Assembly: GCA_035299065.1 (NCBI GenBank)
Contig: DATGXI010000044.1
Coordinates: 1-44,889 of the forward strand
DNA length: 44,889 nt
Direction of reading: 5' to 3'
Source of the DNA: DASPJQ01 sp035299065
GTDB lineage: Bacteria; Bacteroidota; Bacteroidia; Flavobacteriales_D; UBA2798
Made by a program: the position numbers and the translations under genes. How positions within the stretch are numbered: the first letter of the stretch is position 1; each line of letters starts with the position of its first letter. Shown piece by piece: positions 33,986 to 40,327 of this stretch. Below the pieces are notes generated by a model. That model searched no databases. It was not told where the DNA came from and was given only the letters and a program-made list of their open reading frames with translations.

Positions 33986-35010
33986 TGCTGAACGAGCGTT
34001 CCATAAAAATCAAATTAATAGCAATGCTGGTTATGGTGCCGGTATTTTATGTGATTTGCATTTTTGTGGGATCGGTGGGCATTCCTTCAAGTGATGTAAT
34101 CAAAGCACTTACCTTTCAAGCAGTTGCTGATGAAGCCAATAGTTTTATCCTGTACGATTTGCGCATTGCCGAGGCATTAACCGCTATTCTGGCATCAGCG
34201 GCATTGGCCGTTAGTGGTATTATTATGCAATCCTATTTCAGGAATCCGTTGGCAGGACCATCCGTAATGGGAGTAAGTTCAGGTGCATCGTTTGGCATTG
34301 CGTTGCTGTTGGTTTGTTTCCCACAGTTCATTCATTCAGACACCAATTCCAAACTTATGCTGGTAATGTTTGCCGCCATAGGCGCCATTGCTATTTTGCT
34401 TTTACTTTCATTGATCCAGTTCAGGGTACGCAACATTGAAACCTTGTTAATTATAGGTTTATTGATCACGTATTTTCTTGGCGCTTTTGAAACGTTGTTG
34501 TTGTCCAATACCGATGCACAAAATGTAAAAACCTTTGTTACCTGGGGATTTGGCAGTTTTTCCAAAACCGGTTTTGGCGATGTAAGTATAATTGCGCTTG
34601 TAGCCGGGGCATTAATCTTTATATCCTTGTTTTTTTCAAAGGCATTGGATGCCTTTCAGTTTAGCGATCAAACCGTGGCCAATACGGGAATTAACAAAGT
34701 TCTTTCAGGCCGCATCATGATTATTTTAAGCGGACTGTTGTGCGCTCTTGTAACAGGGTATTGCGGTCCTATTGCATTTATTGGTTTGTGTGTACCACAC
34801 ATTACGCGCATGTTTTTGAATACAACCCGCCATTTTTACCTTATCATTGGAAGTTTATTGATAGCTGCCAACATTGGCCTGATATGCCTTACCATTTCAC
34901 GCTTGACCTTTTTAGGACAAAACATACCACTAAATGGCGTGACCTCTTTTTTAGGTGCTCCATTTATTATTTTTATTCTATTGCGAACGAAACGAAATAA
35001 AATTGCTTGA
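33985..35010 (+). CDS. FecCD/BtuC-family ABC importer permease
   Basis: 341 residues with about nine hydrophobic helices. The family patterns LRIAEALTAILASAALAVSGIIMQSYFRNPLAGPSVMGVSSGASFG and CGPIAFIGLCVPHITRMF are characteristic of FecCD. It starts one base inside the previous gene's stop (ATG at 33985) and overlaps the next gene. It forms the transmembrane pore of the importer with the flanking binding protein and ATPase. Confidence 0.95.
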   Translation: MLNERSIKIKLIAMLVMVPVFYVICIFVGSVGIPSSDVIKALTFQAVADEANSFILYDLRIAEALTAILASAALAVSGIIMQSYFRNPLAGPSVMGVSSGASFGIALLLVCFPQFIHSDTNSKLMLVMFAAIGAIAILLLLSLIQFRVRNIETLLIIGLLITYFLGAFETLLLSNTDAQNVKTFVTWGFGSFSKTGFGDVSIIALVAGALIFISLFFSKALDAFQFSDQTVANTGINKVLSGRIMIILSGLLCALVTGYCGPIAFIGLCVPHITRMFLNTTRHFYLIIGSLLIAANIGLICLTISRLTFLGQNIPLNGVTSFLGAPFIIFILLRTKRNKIA

Positions 35011-35716
35011 GTTAAGAGACATAGAAATTAAGGCGGGCAATACACAATTGCTAAACAAACCTGTTACGCTGAATGAAGAAAGCAGGCAGACTATTGTGTT
35101 TTTTGGACGCAACGGTGCAGGAAAAACAACCTTGCTCAAAACAATTGCAGGCCATATACAAAACAAGGGGGAAATAAGCGCATTTGGAAAGAACCTGGGA
35201 TCATCGCCCATTAACGCATGGGCTAAAACGTGTACTTACATTGGGTCACGTGAGTACATTGGTCAGTCCATTTCAACACATGAATTTTTATTGACAGCGC
35301 GCCTTGGTTTTACAAGCGGGCTTGGTTTATATAAAGCAACCGATCACGATATAACCAACACATGGATTGAGAAATTAAAATTGCAACCTCTTCTGAAAAA
35401 GGACTATTTGCATTTGAGTGACGGTGAAAAACAACTGGTTGCCATAGCCCGAGCCTTTATTTACGAAAGTCCTCTCATTTTGCTTGATGAACCAACCGCC
35501 AGCCTTGACATTCCGAATAAAAAAATTATTACCGAATTATTGCATACCTTGTCACAAAGTGAAAACAAGTTGATTATTTACACAACGCATGATTACCACA
35601 CATCGCTAAACTTGTGCAAACAGGTTTGGTTCATCAACAACCGCAGTGAGTTTACTACCGGTAATTTTTCCAGTTTAAAAAACGTTATTGAAACCGATTT
35701 CGGAATACATGCATAA
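35003..35716 (+). CDS. ABC importer ATP-binding protein
   Basis: 237 residues from the TTG at 35003, which puts the normal LELRDIEIKAG start immediately at the N-terminus and overlaps the permease by 8 bp; an ATG at 34955 would add 16 residues that do not fit the family. Walker A GRNGAGKTT, signature LSDGEKQL, Walker B LILLDEP and the H-loop TTHDYHTS are all present. It powers the importer encoded upstream. Confidence 0.93.
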   Translation: MLELRDIEIKAGNTQLLNKPVTLNEESRQTIVFFGRNGAGKTTLLKTIAGHIQNKGEISAFGKNLGSSPINAWAKTCTYIGSREYIGQSISTHEFLLTARLGFTSGLGLYKATDHDITNTWIEKLKLQPLLKKDYLHLSDGEKQLVAIARAFIYESPLILLDEPTASLDIPNKKIITELLHTLSQSENKLIIYTTHDYHTSLNLCKQVWFINNRSEFTTGNFSSLKNVIETDFGIHA

Positions 35717-36485
35717 AACAGTTTCCATAATTGGTTACGGTTGGCTGGGAAAACTTCTTGCCGATCATTTTTACGAGAATCGTTACTCCATTCGCGCCAG
35801 CACAACAACAGCCTTAAAATTGCTTGACATGCATGAAAAAGGGTATGAAGCACATTTGGTTGATCTTGAAAACGGGATCGAAAACGAGAATCCATTACTG
35901 GAATCCTCCATACACATTATGTGTTTACCACCTTCAAAAATAAAAGGCGATTATAGTTCAACTGTTTTTAATTATATTGGAAAATTAAAACAGGATGACA
36001 AAGTCATTTTCATTAGCAGCACTTCGGTGTATCCTGAACAATCGGGCCATTATACTGAAGAATCCCCTACACGCGAAGGTAAAATATCCGCTGCCGAAAA
36101 AAAAATTGAGCGTAATCACGCCAACCATTTAATTTTGCGCTGCTCAGGCTTATTTGGAAAACACCGTGATCCTGGCAATTTTTTATCAGGGAAAACAGGT
36201 TTAACCGGGCCCGATTCAACCGTTAATTTAGTGCATGGTGCCGATGTTTGCGAAAAAGCATTTGCCTTGATTGAAAAAGATGCCAGAGGTGTTTTTAATT
36301 TAAGTCTTGAAGCCCCTTACACTAAAAAAAATCTGTACGAAAAAGCTTGCGCAAAAATTGGTAATGTTTTACCCCAATTTGATAAAGACACCCTCCCGGT
36401 TCACAGGCATATTTTAACAAATAAGGCCGAAACCCTTACTGGTAGCGGGTTTCAGCATACACGTGATTGGTACAATTCCATTTAG
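35709..36485 (+). CDS. NAD(P)-binding SDR/YeeZ-like protein
   Basis: 258 residues from the ATG at 35709, which overlaps the ATPase by 8 bp. A Rossmann fold is indicated by VSIIGYGWLGKLLADHF (GxGxxG), the strand IMCLPPSK, FISSTSVYP and the later LILRCSGLFGKHRD. The usual Y-x3-K is not obvious, so catalysis as a classical SDR is uncertain. YeeZ-type proteins are of unknown function. Its tight link to the importer suggests a role in processing or use of the imported compound (inference). Confidence 0.75.
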   Translation: MHKTVSIIGYGWLGKLLADHFYENRYSIRASTTTALKLLDMHEKGYEAHLVDLENGIENENPLLESSIHIMCLPPSKIKGDYSSTVFNYIGKLKQDDKVIFISSTSVYPEQSGHYTEESPTREGKISAAEKKIERNHANHLILRCSGLFGKHRDPGNFLSGKTGLTGPDSTVNLVHGADVCEKAFALIEKDARGVFNLSLEAPYTKKNLYEKACAKIGNVLPQFDKDTLPVHRHILTNKAETLTGSGFQHTRDWYNSI

Positions 36486-36546
36486 GTTACCAACATTTTT
36501 GTTTCCAGTCGTTCAAAACTAATGCATACCACCTTGTTAAACCCCT

Positions 36547-36576
36547 TTTGCACCGCCCTAAAACCACATATATTTG
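36547..36576 (+). promoter_or_regulatory. Promoter of the GSCFA gene
   Basis: TTTG (36547-36550) and TATATTTG (36569-36576) are 18 bp apart, an almost ideal Bacteroidota promoter. The -7 box ends four bases before the ATG at 36581, so the transcript should begin at or near the start codon. Confidence 0.75.
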
Positions 36577-36580
36577 ATTC

Positions 36581-37549
36581 ATGGAACTGAAGACAACTAT
36601 ACCCGCACACAAAGGCCTTTGCCAAATTGATCATGCATCACGCATCATGCTGGTTGGATCATGCTTTAGTACTGAAGTTGGATTAAAACTCAACCAGGCC
36701 GGGTTCCATACTCATGTAAATCCGTTTGGCACATTATTCAATCCCCATTCCATTTTTGAAAGCCTGAACATTGCAGTACGCAACAAAAAATTTGGTTCAT
36801 CAGATTTTTTTGAGCACAACGGGCTGTGGCACTCCTATAAACTACACAGTAAATTTTCATCGTTCCATTTGAACGATGCCATATCAACTATTAATGCAAA
36901 CATTGAAGCGGCCAATAAATTTATTTTTAACGCCAATGTGCTTATAATTACATTCGGGTCTGCCTGGGTGTATGAGTTAAAGGAAAGTGAACGCGTTGTG
37001 GCCAATTGCCATAAAATGCCGCAATCACTCTTCAATAAACGTAAATTAGGCATAAACGAAATCATTACCGACTACAGTCATTTACTGGAACATTTAAAAG
37101 GAGCCAATCCTAACCTTAAAGTAATTTTTACGGTTAGCCCGGTGAAACACCTCAAGGACGGATTTATTGAAAATACGTGGAGCAAATCAACACTCAACGT
37201 GTCCATTCATGAACTGGTAAGGCGTTTCGATTTTTGCGATTACTATCCTTCGTTTGAAATATTGAACGATGATTTACGCGACTATCGTTTCTATAAAAAT
37301 GACATGGTTCATCCGAGTGACCTTGCTACCCAATACATTTTTGATCATTTCAAAAAATCATATTGCACACCTGAAACCATTCAAATGGCTGGTGAATTTG
37401 CGCAATTGACACGCTCCATTGAACACCGCACGGTAAACAGGGAATCGACTGAATACAGTAAATTTATTACTGATCTGAAGTCACGTGCTGAGCGGCTAAT
37501 GAATGTGAATGAAGGAAAAGTTAAAGAGTTGCTCTCGAGTCTTAATTGA
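36581..37549 (+). CDS. GSCFA domain protein (SGNH hydrolase-like)
   Basis: 322 residues. The GSCF motif (residues 26-29, LVGSCFSTEVG) names the family; its Ser occupies the position of the SGNH nucleophile. Other conserved features are NPFGTLFNPHSI, ITFGSAWVY and TVSPVKHLKDG, and MVHPSD near residue 245 supplies the Asp/His-like pair. GSCFA proteins are presumed esterases and frequent in Bacteroidota; the substrate is unknown. The gene has its own strong promoter and ends at a convergent hairpin. Confidence 0.92.
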   Translation: MELKTTIPAHKGLCQIDHASRIMLVGSCFSTEVGLKLNQAGFHTHVNPFGTLFNPHSIFESLNIAVRNKKFGSSDFFEHNGLWHSYKLHSKFSSFHLNDAISTINANIEAANKFIFNANVLIITFGSAWVYELKESERVVANCHKMPQSLFNKRKLGINEIITDYSHLLEHLKGANPNLKVIFTVSPVKHLKDGFIENTWSKSTLNVSIHELVRRFDFCDYYPSFEILNDDLRDYRFYKNDMVHPSDLATQYIFDHFKKSYCTPETIQMAGEFAQLTRSIEHRTVNRESTEYSKFITDLKSRAERLMNVNEGKVKELLSSLN

Positions 37550-37579
37550 CTCTGGCATTTTAAACATTGAGATTTTAAA

Positions 37580-37638
37580 TATGGAAATGTACTGATTAAC
37601 GATAATTCTTCTATATTTCAGTATTTGAAATTTCCATA
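37580..37638. terminator. Bidirectional hairpin between convergent genes
   Basis: TATGGAAAT (37580-37588) plus TACTGA (37590-37595) pair with TCAGTA (37618-37623) and ATTTCCATA (37630-37638), giving two stacked stems of 9 and 6 pairs with small internal loops. It separates the GSCFA gene from the cupin gene on the other strand. T-runs are weak. Confidence 0.45.
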
Positions 37639-37655
37639 CTAATCATATCCAAATT

Positions 37656-38057
37656 TTATTTCTCCGGCAAAATCTCTCTGTCCTTGCCATCAAAATTGGG
37701 CGATTGAATGGACATTACCTTCATAGGTTTTTTTGATTTAACCACAACCGAGTGTTTTGTTCCTTTTGGTATAAATACGTGGTCACCTTTTTTAACCCTG
37801 AATTTTTTATCGCCTAATTGCATCTCCCCCTCCCCATCCAACACAATTACATTTTCGGTATGTTGGTTGTGGCGGTGGAGTTTTACTTCCTTTTTTATAA
37901 AAATCACAAATGTGGTTGACAACGAATCAGAAGCTATTTTCACAACGTGCACATTCTCGTAAGCTGCGGGGGCCTTTACCGTATCAGGTACTGTATGCTG
38001 GGCCTGTAATACCGAACACAACAACCACAAGCATAAAACAGACACTAATTTTTCCAT
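37656..38057 (-). CDS. Exported cupin-domain protein
   Basis: 133 residues: signal peptide to VLQAQ and one cupin barrel with the metal motif HRHNQHTENVIVLDGEGEMQLGDK and the second part GDHVFIPKGTKHSVVV. Single cupins bind a metal and serve as dioxygenases, isomerases or ligand sensors; this one has no closer hint. The gene starts 7 bp after the other cupin's stop, so the two are probably co-transcribed. Confidence 0.85.
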   Translation of the reverse strand: MEKLVSVLCLWLLCSVLQAQHTVPDTVKAPAAYENVHVVKIASDSLSTTFVIFIKKEVKLHRHNQHTENVIVLDGEGEMQLGDKKFRVKKGDHVFIPKGTKHSVVVKSKKPMKVMSIQSPNFDGKDREILPEK

Positions 38058-38064
38058 CGGGCTT

Positions 38065-38463
38065 CTATTTTGAGTGGTATTCTGCTGACGTTACCTCTTC
38101 CAGCCATTCTGTTTCTTCCTTGCCAGGGATGTGCGGATTAACAGCAATGTGCGTAAAAATACTGTCAGGTGCTGCTCCATGCCAATGCACTTCACCCGGA
38201 TCAATTGTTACCACATCACCCGGAAAAATTTCCTGAATGTGCTCTCCTCTTTTTTGCACGTATCCTTTCCCATAGGTACAAATAAGCACTTGTCCACCGG
38301 GATGCGCATGCCAGTAGTTCCGTGAGCCTGGCGCAAAGGTAACACTCAAAATCGTGTTGGATTCGTTTTCATTTTTCACAAGCGCATTGATAAATGCTGT
38401 ACCTGTAAAATAGGCCGATGGGGCTTTTGTGGATTCTACTTCGTTTACTCTTTTTACTTTCAT
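38065..38463 (-). CDS. Cytoplasmic cupin-domain protein
   Basis: 132 residues from the ATG at 38463; an earlier in-frame start would add 12 residues unrelated to the fold. The cupin metal site is in NYWHAHPGGQVLICTYGKGYVQ and GDVVTIDPGEVHWHGAAPDS. It resembles the cupin partner of carboxymuconolactone decarboxylase-type proteins (a known annotation group), but no such enzyme is nearby. It has no signal peptide, unlike its downstream cupin partner. Confidence 0.85.
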   Translation of the reverse strand: MKVKRVNEVESTKAPSAYFTGTAFINALVKNENESNTILSVTFAPGSRNYWHAHPGGQVLICTYGKGYVQKRGEHIQEIFPGDVVTIDPGEVHWHGAAPDSIFTHIAVNPHIPGKEETEWLEEVTSAEYHSK

Positions 38464-38556
38464 GTTTATACGATGAGTATAGAAAATAAAAATAGCCATT
38501 TTTCTTTTGAGAATGTGTTTTCAATTTGAGATTGCTTTTACATTTTTTCACACAGG

Positions 38557-38610
38557 GCTGTGTAAGTGTAGTGTTTTTGCAAATCGTGTACTGAGTGGGA
38601 GTTACACAGC
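38557..38610. promoter_or_regulatory. 9-bp inverted repeat in a divergent promoter region
   Basis: GCTGTGTAA (38557-38565) is exactly complementary to TTACACAGC (38602-38610) with a 36-base centre. It lies between the cupin pair and the gene at 38708, a suitable place for a regulator shared by both directions. No matching family consensus is known to me. Confidence 0.4.
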
Positions 38611-38635
38611 GCTTACAGTTTTTACATAGCCCCGG

Positions 38636-38673
38636 CACAGGCTTTGAACCTGTGTTTATACCGGAAAATCCGG
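38636..38673 (+). promoter_or_regulatory. Two small hairpins in the leader of the 38708 gene
   Basis: CACAGG (38636-38641) pairs with CCTGTG (38649-38654), and CCGGA (38661-38665) pairs with TCCGG (38669-38673) around an AAA loop. They sit 24-70 bases before a strong Shine-Dalgarno site, so the transcript probably has a structured leader that could tune translation. Confidence 0.4.
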
Positions 38674-38696
38674 GCAATGTTTTAATAATTTAAAGC

Positions 38697-38703
38697 AGGA
38701 GGA
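38697..38703 (+). promoter_or_regulatory. Strong Shine-Dalgarno site
   Basis: AGGAGGA lies four bases before the ATG at 38708. It is one of only two near-perfect sites in the window and implies unusually efficient translation of the following gene. Confidence 0.85.
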
Positions 38704-38707
38704 CAAG

Positions 38708-39361
38708 ATGAAACGATCAAATGTTAAAGCATGGCTAAGTGCAACATTCATAGCAACCGTTATTGGCAGCGCAGCCTGGGCAACAGGTCCAATGCCATCG
38801 GCCAAAACAATGGGATACTACCAGGCAGATAACAATGCGGTGTACACCGACATTGAAAATATAGACAATGACCGTGAAGCCATCAACTATCACAAACAGC
38901 AATTGAAAAACGACCGTAAGGCCAACAATACAATAGCCGTAATTGTCGATAAAAAAGAGATCAGTAAATCAAAAGCGGATCTTAAACGAGACAAAGCATA
39001 TTTGAAGGCCGATAAAAAAGACCTCTTCAGGGATCGTAAAGCGAGCATTTGCACGGCTAAGAAACATGTACGTGAAACCAAAAAAGAATTGCGATCAGAA
39101 AGACGTGAAGCAAAACGCGAATTGCGTAAAAGCAATTACGCACTGGCACGTACCCACCTTGAAAAAGCAATGCGGTTAACTACTGTTTTGGAAGGCCAGG
39201 AAACTGCCTTGCAGCAGGAACGTGAAGGATTAAAAAATGACCGGGTAGCCATTCGTCAGGAGATAAAAGATGAGAGACGGGATGAGAATGGATACGCAAA
39301 AAATTCGGTGAGAACAAAAAACGATGAGTCGTACAGCGTAAACACGAAAAATAAGAAATAA
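38708..39361 (+). CDS. Exported highly charged coiled-coil protein, unknown function
   Basis: 217 residues, not recognised. A signal peptide (KAWLSATFIATVIGSAAWA) is followed by an almost continuously helical stretch dominated by Lys, Arg, Asp and Glu, with repeated words such as KADLKRDKAYLKADKKDLFRDRK and KELRSERREAKRELRKS. It would be a long periplasmic coiled coil with high charge density and few hydrophobic core positions. Its strong Shine-Dalgarno site, structured leader and dedicated terminator suggest a highly expressed, self-contained unit, possibly stress-related (inference). Confidence 0.75.
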   Translation: MKRSNVKAWLSATFIATVIGSAAWATGPMPSAKTMGYYQADNNAVYTDIENIDNDREAINYHKQQLKNDRKANNTIAVIVDKKEISKSKADLKRDKAYLKADKKDLFRDRKASICTAKKHVRETKKELRSERREAKRELRKSNYALARTHLEKAMRLTTVLEGQETALQQEREGLKNDRVAIRQEIKDERRDENGYAKNSVRTKNDESYSVNTKNKK

Positions 39362-39390
39362 ATGTAAACGCTGGTTTTTGTAAACAGGAG

Positions 39391-39421
39391 GCCTCCACAG
39401 CAATGTGGGGGCTTTCTTTTT
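39391..39421 (+). terminator. Rho-independent terminator of the coiled-coil gene
   Basis: GCCTCCACA (39391-39399) pairs with TGTGGGGGC (39404-39412), one pair being G-T, around a GCAA tetraloop, and is followed by TTTCTTTTT. GNRA-type loop and T-run make a good intrinsic terminator. Confidence 0.88.
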
Positions 39422-39941
39422 ACTTTGTAATGCTTTGGCCAAACGCCTTCCATATTCCGGCATTGTCACCATAGTCCAGCATATAATAGGTTTGGCCGCT
39501 GGATTTATCCTGGCTAAAAAATGCTGTGCCATCAGAACGCTCATTTGCATCAAATGTATAACCATCACGGCTTTTGGAAGGAATGTTACCACCATAACTT
39601 TTCCAGGTGCCTGCATAGTCACCGTAATCAAGCATAAAATAAACCTGGCCACTCAGGCGGTTCATGGCAAAAAATGCCGTACCGTCTTTACGCTCACTTA
39701 CTGAAAATAAAAAACCTCCGTTTAAATCGGCTATACCGGTTCCATATGCTTTCCAATTACCTGCATTGGTGCCGTAATCCAGCATAAAATACACCTGCCC
39801 TGTATTGCCGTCAAGCGAAAAAAAAGCGGTGCCGTCTTCGCGTTCGTTTGATGCGAATTGAAGGTTGGTTTGGGAATATACCGGGGCCGCAAACGTAAAG
39901 AGAAGCGTTAATATAAGTGACTGTTTGATTATAGTTTTCAT
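39420..39941 (-). CDS. Exported protein of three ~50-residue repeats (locus B)
   Basis: 173 residues. Signal peptide 1-23 (ending VYS). The mature protein is three tandem copies at about 29-78, 79-129 and 130-173, each with the core ER-x-DGTAFF, then SGQ-x-YFMLDYG, then AG-x-WK-x-YG. Spacing between ER pairs is 50 and 51 residues. Each copy would form three or four beta strands, so a three-blade or trefoil-like fold, or half of a six-bladed propeller formed by dimerisation, is plausible. I do not recognise the repeat. The gene begins 11 bp after the preceding unknown gene and so belongs to the minus-strand locus B. Confidence 0.75.
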   Translation of the reverse strand: MKTIIKQSLILTLLFTFAAPVYSQTNLQFASNEREDGTAFFSLDGNTGQVYFMLDYGTNAGNWKAYGTGIADLNGGFLFSVSERKDGTAFFAMNRLSGQVYFMLDYGDYAGTWKSYGGNIPSKSRDGYTFDANERSDGTAFFSQDKSSGQTYYMLDYGDNAGIWKAFGQSITK

Positions 39942-39952
39942 ATGACTTTCTT

Positions 39953-40327
39953 TTAAAATTGTTTAGTGATTTTTTCCTGCACCAAAGGCGACCAAGAATA
40001 ATTGTTTCTTTCCAACAACTCTTCTATTTTTTGAAATAACTCTTTCTGCGCCTTTTGCTCAAGGCTTCCGGTAGATAAAACTGACTCATTTCCGCCTGCT
40101 GTAAGAACCGTAACCAATGCCATCGCTTTATTGTCAGGACTTGGTTTTATGATTACGGTGTGTGAGAGGGCTGCTGCTGCCCACATATTTGAATTAAATT
40201 CATCAGCAACAATAATAATGGTTCCATTGTTTTCTTCTTTGCACATTGCCCTGGCATTGACTCTTAGTGAACCAATTATCATTTTATCAACATCAATTCC
40301 TGAAACAGTAAAACTACCTTTTATCAT
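39953..40327 (-). CDS. Unknown 124-residue protein of locus B
   Basis: Not recognised. The ATG at 40327 overlaps the TGA of the PorE-like gene by four bases (ATGA), indicating translational coupling. It has no signal peptide. The first ~80 residues alternate strands (GSFTVSGIDVDKMIIGSLRV, GTIIIVADEF, AMALVTVLTAGG) with small residues; the end is an amphipathic helix rich in Lys and Glu. Lack of a leader suggests a cytoplasmic protein in an otherwise envelope-directed operon. Confidence 0.7.
   Translation of the reverse strand: MIKGSFTVSGIDVDKMIIGSLRVNARAMCKEENNGTIIIVADEFNSNMWAAAALSHTVIIKPSPDNKAMALVTVLTAGGNESVLSTGSLEQKAQKELFQKIEELLERNNYSWSPLVQEKITKQF

Noticed and set aside
34955..35002. Longer start for the ABC ATPase
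   Set aside because: The extra 16 residues are an out-of-frame reading of the permease C-terminus and precede the normal family start; the TTG at 35003 fits better.
38560..38582. Sigma-54 type -24/-12 promoter before the coiled-coil gene
   Set aside because: A TTGCA is present, but the required GG at the -24 position is missing at the correct spacing.
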